Below, one piece after another: positions 53,903-62,410 of a stretch of 64,000 nt of DNA (its first letter is position 1; each line of letters starts with the position of its first letter). Made by a program: the position numbers and the translations under genes. The DNA is from Arachnia propionica. Lineage in GTDB: Bacteria; Actinomycetota; Actinomycetes; Propionibacteriales; Propionibacteriaceae. The stretch is from contig NZ_RQYT01000005.1 in the NCBI RefSeq assembly GCF_003932785.1, positions 81,654 to 145,653 on the forward strand, given 5' to 3'. Below the pieces are notes generated by a model. That model worked only from the letters and a program-made list of their open reading frames with translations, searched no databases and was not told where the DNA came from.

Positions 53903-54955
53903 TTGGCGCTCCCGGCCTTCCAACCCCCGCCGCCCCGACGTGACCCGGGGGCGGCCGTCACCGTGCTCCAGGCCCCGACGGGGCCCACGGTTCCCTTGTC
54001 AAAGCTCGCCCCTGAGGCGGCCCTGCGTCGCCTCGAACTGACCGTGGTCCGTCGCCTCGAGGGGTTTCTGCACGGCGACCATCTCGGTCTGCTCCCGGGG
54101 CCCGGGTCGGACAACAACGACGCCCGCCCCTACCAGCCCGGTCAGGACGATGTCCGCAAGATCGACTGGGCGGTGACCGCACGCACCACCATCCCGCACG
54201 TGAGGGACACCATAGCGGACAGGGAACTCGAGGTCTGGGGGCTCCTCGACGTCACGCCGTCGATGAACTGGGGCACCGAGGGCATCACGAAGCGGGACCT
54301 CGGCATCGCGGCCATCGCGACGATCGGATTCCTGAGCCAGCGCATGGGGGACCGATTCGGGGGGATGCTCCTGCTGCCGGACAGGGTCAAGCGGCTCCCT
54401 GCCCGATCGGGTCGCACCGCCCTGTACGGCCTGCTGCGACAGATGCTGACCGAGCCCATCGTCCCGGACAACTCGCCCGGCGATCTCGACCTCGCCGAGG
54501 GGATCGAGCAGCTCACGCGCAGCCAGCGGCGACGGGGCATGCGGGTCATCGTCTCCGATTTCCTCACCGCCGGCGAGGCCGAGCTGGATCCGGACAGTCC
54601 TCCCGCCTGGGAGCGGTCGATCCGGCGGTTGGCGGTCAAGAACCAGGTGCTGTGCGTCGAGGTGCTCGATCGCCACGAGCTGGAGTTCCCGGACGTGGGG
54701 GAGATGTTGATCCGGGATCCGGAGACCAGCTTCCTGCGGTACGTGAACACCTCCGACGCGGCGGCCCGGAGCCGGATGGACGCCGCCTCCCGCGCGCAGC
54801 GGGAACGGGTCCGGGTGGCGCTCCGACGGGCCGGGGCCGGACACATCCAGCTCCGCACCGATCGGGACTGGGTGGCCGACATCGCGCGTTTCGTCCTCAA
54901 CTATCGGCGGGTCGCGAGCGTCCTGCACGCACCGCCCCAAGGGGTGAGCCGATGA
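53903..54955 (+). CDS. DUF58 domain protein
   Basis: 350 residues from TTG 53903, seven bases after the moxR stop; GTG 53963 (330 residues) is an alternative. The core begins LRRLELTVVRRLEGFLHGDH and has the family motif QPGQDDVRKIDWAVTARTTI, followed by a VWA-like part with VWGLLDVTPSMNWG (MIDAS-like D-x-T-x-S). This is the actinobacterial short form without N-terminal membrane helices. It probably works with MoxR as an assembly platform. The start is the weakest part of the call. Confidence 0.85.
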   Translation: MALPAFQPPPPRRDPGAAVTVLQAPTGPTVPLSKLAPEAALRRLELTVVRRLEGFLHGDHLGLLPGPGSDNNDARPYQPGQDDVRKIDWAVTARTTIPHVRDTIADRELEVWGLLDVTPSMNWGTEGITKRDLGIAAIATIGFLSQRMGDRFGGMLLLPDRVKRLPARSGRTALYGLLRQMLTEPIVPDNSPGDLDLAEGIEQLTRSQRRRGMRVIVSDFLTAGEAELDPDSPPAWERSIRRLAVKNQVLCVEVLDRHELEFPDVGEMLIRDPETSFLRYVNTSDAAARSRMDAASRAQRERVRVALRRAGAGHIQLRTDRDWVADIARFVLNYRRVASVLHAPPQGVSR

Positions 54956-55917
54956 ACTGGATCGAGTTCAAGACGCCGGAGCGGCTGTGGGTACTGCTCG
55001 TGCTGCCGGCTCTGGTCATCGTGTACCTCATTCTGCTGCGCCTCAAGGGCAGGACCTCGCTCCGCTTCACCAACACCGGGGTCCTGGGGCGGGTCGTCGG
55101 TTCCCAACGGCGGTGGACCAGGCACATGGCCGTCGCGATGTCCCTGTGCTCCCTCGTCGCCCTCGGCCTGGCGTGGGCCCAGCCCCTCGGGACGGAGAAG
55201 GTGCCCAGGGAACGCGCGACCGTGGTCCTCATCCTCGACACCTCGCTGTCCATGGAGGCGCAGGACGTCGAACCCAACCGTCTGGATGCAGCGAAGGCCG
55301 GGGCCCTCGACTTCGTCCAGGCCCTGCCGGCCTCCTACAACGTGGCCCTCGTGGCCCTCGACGGATCCCCCTCCGTCGTCGTTCCGGCCACGACGGATCG
55401 CGGTCCCCTCGAACGCGTGATCAACAGCCTCAAGCTCGGTGAGGGCACCGCGATCGGCGACGCCCTCTCCGTGGCCCTGGACGCCATCGAGGCGGCGCCC
55501 GGCGCAGCCGAGGAGGGGGGCGATCCCCCTCCCGCCATGATCGTGCTGCTCAGCGACGGCACGAACACCGAGGGAACTGAACCTGCCCAGGGGGCACGCC
55601 GTGCCAAGCAGGCGGGGGTTCCCGTGTTCACGATCGCCTACGGTACCCAGAACGGATACGTCGATCTCGACGGCAAACGGCACAACGTTGCCCCGGACCG
55701 GGAGGCGCTCGAGGAGATCTCCCGTGCCACCGAGGGGGAGGCGGTCGCTGCCGACAGCGTCAACAGCCTCAAGGAGGCATACAAGCGGATCGGTTCGTCG
55801 GTGGGCATGGAGGAAGTGAAGAAACCCGTGACGGCACAGTACGCCCTGGGGGCCTTGGGATTCGCCATCGTGGCGGCGTTGGGGGCGGTCATGATGGCGG
55901 CGAGGTGGCCTCGATGA
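54952..55917 (+). CDS. VWA domain membrane protein (BatA-like, first copy)
   Basis: 321 residues from ATG 54952, overlapping the DUF58 stop. Membrane helices at residues about 13-31 (WVLLVLPALVIVYLILLRLK) and 60-76, then a VWA domain with MIDAS DTSLSMEAQDVEPN and the later VLLSDGTNTEGTE, and a final membrane helix (ALGALGFAIVAALGAVMMAA). Aerotolerance-operon type VWA proteins work with MoxR; exact role unknown. It precedes a paralogue. Confidence 0.9.
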   Translation: MNWIEFKTPERLWVLLVLPALVIVYLILLRLKGRTSLRFTNTGVLGRVVGSQRRWTRHMAVAMSLCSLVALGLAWAQPLGTEKVPRERATVVLILDTSLSMEAQDVEPNRLDAAKAGALDFVQALPASYNVALVALDGSPSVVVPATTDRGPLERVINSLKLGEGTAIGDALSVALDAIEAAPGAAEEGGDPPPAMIVLLSDGTNTEGTEPAQGARRAKQAGVPVFTIAYGTQNGYVDLDGKRHNVAPDREALEEISRATEGEAVAADSVNSLKEAYKRIGSSVGMEEVKKPVTAQYALGALGFAIVAALGAVMMAARWPR

Positions 55918-56876
55918 ATCTCGTCCCCCTCGCCCTCGAGTTCATGCGCCCGGCCCGGCTCTGGGCGCTCACGATCGTCGCGGCCGTTGCGGTCCTCTAC
56001 GTGTTCCTGGTCCGTCGTCAACCCGTGATGCGCCGTCGATCCCGGATCCATCTGGTCGTTCCGAAGGACGCCGCGTGGAAACGACACGGCGCCGTCCTGC
56101 TGGCCCTGCTCAGCCTCGCTTCGCTGGTCCTGGCCTGGGCCATGCCAAGCGACCTCGACAAGCAGCCGCGGGATCGGGCCACCGTCATCGTGACGATCGA
56201 TGTGTCGTGGTCGATGGAGGCCGAGGACGTCAAACCGAACCGGCTCGAGGCCGCCAAGAAGTCCGCCAAGGAGTTCATCACGAGCCTGCCGCCTCGGTTC
56301 AACGTGGCTCTGGTCACCTTCGCCGGAACCGCGAACATCACCGTGCCCCCGACAGTGGACCGAGGTGCACTGACCGCCGCCATCGACAAGCTCCAGATGG
56401 CGCCCTCAACCGCCACGGGCGAAGCCCTGTACACGAGTCTTGACGCGCTGAACCTGGTCCCACCGGACCCCGAACATCCGGATGAGGTGGCCCCGGCAGC
56501 AGTCGTGTTGTTGTCTGACGGGGCCACGAACATCGGGCGGACCTCATCGGAGGCGGCCAAGGTGGCGCGGGAGATGGGGGTCCCCGTCCACACGATCGCC
56601 TACGGCACCCAGGACGGCTACGTCATCTCCAACGGTGAGCGGCAGCGGGTCGCGGTGAACCACCACGAGTTGTACGTCATCGCGGAGAACTCCGGGGGGA
56701 AGAAGTTCTCCGCGGAATCGGCCGGGCAGCTCGATGAGGTCTACCAGGCGATCTCCAGCGACATCGGTTACGAACTCGTTCCGATGGAGGTCACCGAACG
56801 CTACGCCGGTTACTCCCTCGTCTTCGCCATTCTCGCTGCCCTCGGGGTGATCTCGCTCGGTGCCCGGTGGCCGTGA
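55914..56876 (+). CDS. VWA domain membrane protein (BatA-like, second copy)
   Basis: 320 residues from ATG 55914 (ATGA overlap). Same layout as the upstream copy: two N-terminal helices, VWA with MIDAS DVSWSMEAEDVKPNRLEAAK, VLLSDGATNIGRT, and a C-terminal helix (YSLVFAILAALGVISLGARW). The two copies are a clear tandem duplication. It ends the MoxR operon one base from the convergent truncated monooxygenase gene. Confidence 0.9.
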   Translation: MNLVPLALEFMRPARLWALTIVAAVAVLYVFLVRRQPVMRRRSRIHLVVPKDAAWKRHGAVLLALLSLASLVLAWAMPSDLDKQPRDRATVIVTIDVSWSMEAEDVKPNRLEAAKKSAKEFITSLPPRFNVALVTFAGTANITVPPTVDRGALTAAIDKLQMAPSTATGEALYTSLDALNLVPPDPEHPDEVAPAAVVLLSDGATNIGRTSSEAAKVAREMGVPVHTIAYGTQDGYVISNGERQRVAVNHHELYVIAENSGGKKFSAESAGQLDEVYQAISSDIGYELVPMEVTERYAGYSLVFAILAALGVISLGARWP

Positions 56877-56877
56877 C

Positions 56878-57657
56878 TCAGCGCCAGCCCAGTCCCGGTG
56901 CGACCTCCTTGACCACCGTCTCCAGCAGACGGGTGTTGTAGTCAACTCCCAATTGGTTCGGGATGGTGAGCAGCACGGTGTCAGCCGCGGCTATGGCCTC
57001 GTCCTCGGCGAGCTGGCGCACCAGCACATCGGGCTCGGCGGCGTAGCTCCTGCCGAACACGGCGCGAAGTCCGGGCTCGATGTAGCCGACATGATCCCTG
57101 CTGGTTCCCTCGTCGCCGAAGTAGAACCGGTCGATGTCCGTGGTGATGGGCATGATCGAGCGGCTCACCGAGACGCGTGGTTCCCAGTTGTGCCCCGCGT
57201 CCCGCCAGGTCTGGCGGAACAGCTCGATCTGCTTGCGCTGCTGGACGTGCAACGGCTCACCGGTCTCATCGGCCTTGAGGGTGGAACTCATCAGGTGCAT
57301 GCCGCGTTCGGCGGCCCAGACCGCCGTGGCATCAGAGCCCGCACCCCACCAGATTCGCTGTTTCAGCCCTTCGGAGTGGGGTTCGATGCGCAGGAGGCCT
57401 GGTGGGTTGGGGAACATCGGTCGAGGGTTCGGTTGGGCGAAGCCCTCACCCCGTAGCACCTCGAGGAACTCCTCGGTTCGGCGACGTGCCATGTCCGACT
57501 CGGTCTCCCCGTCCTCGGGTCGGTACCCGAAGTGACGCCAACCGTCGATCACCTGTTCCGGGGATCCCCGGCTGATGCCGAGCTGGAGCCTGCCGCCCGA
57601 GATCAGGTCGGCGGCCCCGGCGTCCTCTGCCATGTACATGGGGTTCTCGTAGCGCAT
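56878..57657 (-). pseudogene. LLM-class flavin-dependent monooxygenase, 5' end cut off by the integrated element
   Basis: The frame from ATG 57657 (MRYENPMYMAEDAGAADLIS) to the stop at 56878 gives about 259 residues. In this family the phrase I-D-M-R-Y-E-N-P lies roughly 85 residues into the protein, so the N-terminal barrel strands are missing. The codons directly upstream (57658-57702) read unlike the family except the two bases-codon GAC before ATG. The break therefore falls near 57658-57664, where the mobile region begins. The missing 5' part should lie beyond the right side of the inserted element. Function in the cell is probably lost. Confidence 0.85.
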
Positions 57658-57685
57658 GTCTGAGTTATGGCGTTGGACGGAACAC

Positions 57686-59590
57686 CTATTGCTTGCGGGC
57701 ACGCGCAGCCCGCAGTCCGTTGGCGATGACGACGACTTCGGCGACCTCGTGCACGAGGACGACCGCTGCCAGGCCGAGCACGCCGGTGATCGCCAGCGGC
57801 AGCAGCACAGTGATGATCGCCAAGGACAGCACGATGTTCTGGTTGATGATCCTGCCGCCGCGGCGGGCGTGGCGCAGAGCCTGCGGGATGAGGCCGAGGT
57901 CGTGGCCGGTGAAGGCGACGTCGGCGGACTCGATCGCGGCGTCGGAGCCGGTCGCGCCCATCGCGATGCCCACGGTCGCCCCGGCCAGGGCGGGCGCGTC
58001 GTTGATGCCGTCGCCGATCATCGCGGTCGGCGACGTCTCCGAGAACTCGGCGACGATGCGAGCCTTGTCCTCGGGACGCAGCTCGGCGTGCACGTCGCCG
58101 ATCCCGGCCAGCTTCGCCAGCGCAGCAGCGGTGCGGGAGTTGTCGCCGGTGAGCATGCTCACCTCGACGCCCTGGTCGCGCAGGGTCCGCACGACCTCGG
58201 GGACCTCGGGGCGCAGCTCGTCGCGGACGCCGATCGCCCCGGCCAGGAAGCCGTCGACGGTGACGAGCACGCAGGTCTGCCCCTCGGCCTCCAGGTCCTC
58301 GACCCGGGCCTTGAGCGGACCGGCGTCGATCCAGCGCGGACTGCCCACCGCCACCCTGCGGCCGTCGACCAGGCCACCGATGCCGTGCCCGGCCTCCTCG
58401 GCCACGTCCTGCGCGGCGGGGGTTCCCCGGCCCGCGGCGGCGATGGCGGCGGCGAGTGGGTGCGTCGAGTGCTGCTCCACGGCGGCAGCCCAAGCAAGCA
58501 CCTGCGCATCGTCGAACCCATGGGCGGCGACGATGGCGGCTACCTCGGGCCGGTTGCGGGTCAGAGTGCCGGTCTTGTCCACGGCCAGGTGCCGGATGCC
58601 GCCGAGGCGCTCGAAGGCGGCCCCGCTCTTGATGACGACGCCGAACTTGGTCGCCGCGCCGATCGCGGAGACCACGGTGACGGGCACCGCGATCGCCAGC
58701 GCGCAGGGGCTGGCCGCGACGAGGACGACCAGGGCGCGGGTGATCCAGGTCTCCGGGTCGCCGAGCAGGGACCCGAGCACGCCGACGAGGACGGCGAGGA
58801 CCATCACGCCGGGCACCAGCGGGCGGGCGATCCGGTCAGCGATCCGGGCTCGGTCGCCCTTCTCGGCCTGGGCCTGCTCTACCAGCTCCACGATCGTGGT
58901 CAGCGAGTTGTCGGTGCCCGCGGCGGTCGCCTCGACCTCCAGCACGCCGGCGCTGTTGATCGCGCCCGCCGACACCGCTTCTCCGGGCGCGACCTCGACC
59001 GGGATCGATTCACCGGTGATCGCCGAAGTGTCCAGGCTCGACCGGCCCGAGCGGACCAGCCCATCGGTCGCGACCCGCTCGCCAGGGCGGACCAGCAGCA
59101 CGTCGCCGACGGCGATCTCCCTGGCCGGGACCGAGGCTGAGGTCCCGTCGCGCAGCACGGTCGCGGTCTCCGGCACGAGCTTCAGCAGCGCGCGCAGCCC
59201 GCCGCGGGCGCTGTCCATCGCCTTGTCCTCCAGGGCCTCGGCGATCGAGTAGAGGAACGCCAGCGCGGCCGCCTCCTCGACGTAGCCGAGGATCACCGCG
59301 CCCACGGCGCTGATCGTCATCAGCAGCGCGATCCCGAGCTTGCGCTTCACAACGAGATTCCGGATCGCACCGGGCACGAACGTGTACGCGCCCAGCAGCA
59401 GGCCCGCCCAGAACGCGACCAGCGCCGCGATGTGCAGCCCCGACCACTCCAGCGCCAGGCCGGTGCCGAACGCGACGCCGGAGAGGATCGGCACGACCAG
59501 GCCGGGATCACGCCACCACGGGCGCTCTGCCTCCTCTGCCTCGTCCGCGGGGCTGGTCGTCGGCTCGTCGCAGCCGCAGGCGGCGCTCAC
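57686..59590 (-). CDS. Heavy-metal P-type ATPase with SPC motif (P1B-4-like)
   Basis: 634 residues from GTG 59590, overlapping the regulator stop (GTGA). The phosphorylation motif AVDKTGTLTRN, actuator TGES (SAITGESIPVE) and hinge GDGINDAPAL are present. The membrane metal site reads AASPCALAIAVP, that is SPC instead of the CPC of Zn/Cd CadA, and the last helix has HEVAEVVVIANGL rather than HEG-type. This points to the P1B-4 group (Co, Fe or mixed metals) rather than classic CadA. There is no long metal-binding N-terminal domain, only a short CGC. Exports metal from the cytoplasm. Confidence 0.92.
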   Translation of the reverse strand: MSAACGCDEPTTSPADEAEEAERPWWRDPGLVVPILSGVAFGTGLALEWSGLHIAALVAFWAGLLLGAYTFVPGAIRNLVVKRKLGIALLMTISAVGAVILGYVEEAAALAFLYSIAEALEDKAMDSARGGLRALLKLVPETATVLRDGTSASVPAREIAVGDVLLVRPGERVATDGLVRSGRSSLDTSAITGESIPVEVAPGEAVSAGAINSAGVLEVEATAAGTDNSLTTIVELVEQAQAEKGDRARIADRIARPLVPGVMVLAVLVGVLGSLLGDPETWITRALVVLVAASPCALAIAVPVTVVSAIGAATKFGVVIKSGAAFERLGGIRHLAVDKTGTLTRNRPEVAAIVAAHGFDDAQVLAWAAAVEQHSTHPLAAAIAAAGRGTPAAQDVAEEAGHGIGGLVDGRRVAVGSPRWIDAGPLKARVEDLEAEGQTCVLVTVDGFLAGAIGVRDELRPEVPEVVRTLRDQGVEVSMLTGDNSRTAAALAKLAGIGDVHAELRPEDKARIVAEFSETSPTAMIGDGINDAPALAGATVGIAMGATGSDAAIESADVAFTGHDLGLIPQALRHARRGGRIINQNIVLSLAIITVLLPLAITGVLGLAAVVLVHEVAEVVVIANGLRAARARKQ

Positions 59591-59955
59591 GAGGCGTCCC
59601 CCGAACTGCTCGCGGCGCAGCAGCCCGGCACCGAGCAGGCCGGGTCGATGCACGGCGCGCTCTCGTCCACGGCGAGGGTCACATCGACCAGTGCCGTCAG
59701 CGCCGCGGCCAGGTGCGGGTCGGCGATCTCGTAGCGAGTCTGGCGGCCCTCGGGCTCGGCAACCACGATCCCGCAGTCGCGCAGGCAGGTCAGGTGGTTG
59801 GACACGTTCGAGCGGGTCAGCCCCAGCTCGCGCGAGAGCACCGCGGGGTGGCTCGGGCTGTCGAGCAGGGACATCAGGATGCGGGAGCGCGTCGGGTCGG
59901 CCATGGCCCGGCCGAGCCGGTTCATGACGTCAAGACGCGAAGCAATGGTCAGCAT
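59587..59955 (-). CDS. CmtR-like ArsR/SmtB metal sensor
   Basis: 122 residues. The winged-helix part includes ADPTRSRILMSLLDSPSHPA and LGLTRSNVSNHLTCLRDCGI. The latter has the two cysteines (C-x3-C) that with a C-terminal cysteine bind Cd(II) and Pb(II) in mycobacterial CmtR; here extra cysteines (APCIDPACSVPGCCA) supply the third. It should repress the operon until metal is bound. It is co-transcribed with the ATPase, whose start it overlaps. Confidence 0.92.
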   Translation of the reverse strand: MLTIASRLDVMNRLGRAMADPTRSRILMSLLDSPSHPAVLSRELGLTRSNVSNHLTCLRDCGIVVAEPEGRQTRYEIADPHLAAALTALVDVTLAVDESAPCIDPACSVPGCCAASSSGDAS

Positions 59956-59962
59956 GCACTGA

Positions 59963-59992
59963 ACTATACAGCAGTCGCTGACTTAATGTCCA
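59963..59992 (-). promoter_or_regulatory. Promoter of the metal-resistance pair, likely leaderless
   Basis: Read on the minus strand: TGGACA (59992-59987), 18 bases, TATAGT (59968-59963). The ATG lies only about eight bases after the -10, so the transcript probably starts at or near the start codon. CmtR is expected to bind here. Confidence 0.6.
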
Positions 59993-60043
59993 GTTGTCGC
60001 GGCTGCCGCACGCGCTGCGCGCGCTTGCCCTCGTGAGGCGTGA

Positions 60044-60949
60044 TCACCTCTTGCGCCAGCGGGGCCACTTCGGCATCCCGCGGCCCTTCCAGGTCTCCAC
60101 GAGACCCGCAACCCAGCGGACGGACGCGAAGAGCCCGTAGCCGGCCCCGGCGAGGCCAGCGCCGACCACGAGCCACCGGCCGATGCCGAGCCACACGCTC
60201 CCGTCCACGTCCAGCGCCCACTGAACACCCGTGATGAGCCCGGCGATGCCCATCCAGAGACCGGCGACGACCACGGCCACCGGCAGGAGAACGAGGCACA
60301 TCGCGGCGGCGGCGGACCAGAGCTGTCGCGCCTCCAGCTTCGCCGTCGCGGCGATGATCCGCTCCGCCCGCGCGTTCGAGGCGTCGAGGCTCGCGGTCAT
60401 CGTGGCCGAAGCCGCCCCGGCGACCTGCTCGACAGCCTTCTCGACCCGTTCCTCGGTGCGCTTCTCGATCCGCTGGACCGCGCCGCCGACCTGGCTCACG
60501 AGCTTCTGGTTCGCTGTGACCTGCGCCTTCAGACCCTCAATCGCCGAGGCCGTAGCCGCGCGATTCTTCTGCGCCTCCGCGACCAAGCTCCGCGACGCGG
60601 CGTTCAAGCTCTCGCCGTTGAGACTCTGCGCGAACTCGCCGAGCGTGCTCGCGATCTCGTTCTGCCTGCTCTCGATACTCGCGATCCTCGCGGACACGTC
60701 GCTGGAGGGCGAGGAGGTCGACGCCGGGGCCGTGATCCGCTCCAGCCGCCTCGTCGTCTCCTCGTCCATGACCTTCACGAACCCCGCGAGCTTCTTCTGC
60801 TGTTCGGTCAGCGTGGCGATCCTCGTGTTCTGCGCCTCGACGGCGGCGAGGATCGAGGTCAACAGCTCCATCGTCTCCGGACTGCCGAGCTGCTGCTGCG
60901 ACTGCTCGGGCTCGTTCTGCTGCTTCAGCCTGTCGAGCGCTGCGCTCAT
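60044..60949 (-). CDS. Mobilization accessory protein: coiled coil plus membrane helices
   Basis: 301 residues from ATG 60949, with GGAGAAGGA just upstream. Residues 1-195 are helical and heptad-rich (AAVEAQNTRIATLTEQQKKL, ARIASIESRQNEIASTLGEF). Residues about 215-240 and 255-275 are membrane helices (AAMCLVLLPVAVVVAGLWMG and the segment after). The C-terminus is basic (WKGRGMPKWPRWRKR). Its first 413 bases overlap the 3' end of the relaxase gene in another frame, as mbeB overlaps mbeA in ColE1-type plasmids. It may link the relaxosome to the membrane. Confidence 0.82.
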   Translation of the reverse strand: MSAALDRLKQQNEPEQSQQQLGSPETMELLTSILAAVEAQNTRIATLTEQQKKLAGFVKVMDEETTRRLERITAPASTSSPSSDVSARIASIESRQNEIASTLGEFAQSLNGESLNAASRSLVAEAQKNRAATASAIEGLKAQVTANQKLVSQVGGAVQRIEKRTEERVEKAVEQVAGAASATMTASLDASNARAERIIAATAKLEARQLWSAAAAMCLVLLPVAVVVAGLWMGIAGLITGVQWALDVDGSVWLGIGRWLVVGAGLAGAGYGLFASVRWVAGLVETWKGRGMPKWPRWRKR

Positions 60950-61823
60950 GTTCCTTCTCCTTCTGCTGCTGGTGGTAGTCGAAGAACGCCTGCGCGCCCT
61001 CCGGGGTGAAGTCCGCCGAGAGGGCGCTCGCGCGCTTGCGGCGCTCGGCGCGGCCGGACTCGCCGCGGCGATCCTCGATGTAGAGCGTCCAGGTCTCTTG
61101 CCCGGCGCGCTTGCCCTTCTTGCTGACGGGGCTGTGCAACCGCATCCGCGGCACCCGCTCCCCGTCATCGCCGAGCCGCTGGTTCTGCTCCTCGATCACC
61201 GAGACCAGACCGGCCTTGTCCACCGCCCGGGGATCGGCCAGCGCCGCGCTCATCCGGTCGCCCATCTCGCGGTCGAGCGATCCCTCGGCGAAGTCCTCGC
61301 GGCGCAGCTCCCAGTCCTTCGGTGCGTGCTCCAGCCGCTTCACGACCGAGAGCCCGTGTTCTCGCATCAGCTGGTCGTTCGCCGACTGGACGCCCCGCTG
61401 ATTCCCGGCCTTGCGGTCGTGGAACGTGCGATAGTCCGAGAGCGCCTTCCCCGTCCGGTTGTTGTGGTTGATGACCAAGATGTGGTTGTGCGGCTTCTTG
61501 CCCCGCCCATCCACATGACTGACTACGAGGCAGTCGGAATCCGGGTGCATCTTCTTCGCGAGCTGATAACCGAGATCGTTCACCCGCTGCACGTCCTCCG
61601 GACTCTTCGGGTCGAACTCCTCGTCGCTGAACGACTGGCGGTAATGCACCGCCTCGACCTCGCGCGTCGTGTTCTGCGTGAGCGACCGAGCGCGCGCCGA
61701 GAACGCGCCGGGGCCTCCCGGCACATCGCACGTGATCGCGATGCCCCGCTCGTCCTCCTTGCCACGGATATAGCGCTCCGTGTCGGCGGCGCTGGCGCTC
61801 GGGCTGTAGTGCGTGGTGCTCAT
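60537..61823 (-). CDS. Relaxase (MobP/MobQ-type mobilization nuclease)
   Basis: 428 residues from ATG 61823, overlapping the MobC stop (ATGA). The HUH site is VVSHVDGRGKKPHNHILVIN (H-x-D...PHNH) at about residues 100-119, and the conserved KDWELRREDFAEGS follows. The C-terminal half is highly charged coil (RREDREYREQAERDREHARR-like). It nicks at oriT and stays bound to the transferred strand. The 3' end overlaps the accessory gene in a different frame. Confidence 0.92.
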   Translation of the reverse strand: MSTTHYSPSASAADTERYIRGKEDERGIAITCDVPGGPGAFSARARSLTQNTTREVEAVHYRQSFSDEEFDPKSPEDVQRVNDLGYQLAKKMHPDSDCLVVSHVDGRGKKPHNHILVINHNNRTGKALSDYRTFHDRKAGNQRGVQSANDQLMREHGLSVVKRLEHAPKDWELRREDFAEGSLDREMGDRMSAALADPRAVDKAGLVSVIEEQNQRLGDDGERVPRMRLHSPVSKKGKRAGQETWTLYIEDRRGESGRAERRKRASALSADFTPEGAQAFFDYHQQQKEKEHERSARQAEAAERARAVAAAARQSGDDGAVDLDPRRRRGAEHEDRHADRTAEEARGVREGHGRGDDEAAGADHGPGVDLLALQRRVREDREYREQAERDREHARRVRAESQRRELERRVAELGRGGAEESRGYGLGD

Positions 61824-62410
61824 GAGGCCGCCCGATCCCCGAGCAGGGCGCGGACCTCGCGCAGCAACTCGATCAGCTCGGGCACCTCCGCCGACAGCGC
61901 CACTGACTCACCAGCCCGCGCCCGGCGGTCGAGGTCGTTGACGTTGGTCGCCAGCGGGCGAATCTGCGCGGCCAGCTCGCGAGCATCCGCCGACGCCTGC
62001 ACCCGCGCCTCGACCCCGAGCAGGTGCGCGGCCACGGCGGCGTCCAACTCCTCGCTCCGAGAGGCGTGGAGGGCATCCCGGACGACGGTCCGCACCCACG
62101 TGCTCGGAGCCAGCCCGAGCCGCTTCGCACGAGTGCGAAGCGCCGCGAGCGTCTCCTCTCCGAAGTCGGTATCGAGCTTCGCGCGGCCCCCACGACGACG
62201 CTTCGCGCCGCCGTGACTCTGACGCACAGCCTCCGCATCAGCCCGACCGGTGTTCACCTGGGAGTCGGTCTGCTGCTCCACCTGTACGCCAGAGTGGCAA
62301 GCAGTAGCCGTGTCGGACATTTCGCTGGCGCTCATGTCTTCCCCGGCTGCTTGCGAGGGGCCTCCGGCCCCCTCGACCCCCTGGAAGAGCGCATCGCGTT
62401 CGGTGCTCAT
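61820..62410 (-). CDS. mobC: MobC-family relaxosome protein
   Basis: 196 residues. Residues 1-65 are Ser/Gln-rich and poorly structured, then RRGGRAKLDTDFGEETLAAL (DNA-binding ribbon-helix-helix-like) and the C-terminal MobC motif AAQIRPLATNVNDLDRRARA. MobC opens oriT for the relaxase. The start overlaps the rep stop (ATGA) and the stop overlaps the relaxase start, so it is co-translated with both. Confidence 0.88.
   Translation of the reverse strand: MSTERDALFQGVEGAGGPSQAAGEDMSASEMSDTATACHSGVQVEQQTDSQVNTGRADAEAVRQSHGGAKRRRGGRAKLDTDFGEETLAALRTRAKRLGLAPSTWVRTVVRDALHASRSEELDAAVAAHLLGVEARVQASADARELAAQIRPLATNVNDLDRRARAGESVALSAEVPELIELLREVRALLGDRAAS

Noticed and set aside
57661..57690. Inverted repeat matching the IS3 end at the left border of the plasmid region.
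   Set aside because: The sequence at the left border does not match the 63911 end; no target-site duplication could be read.
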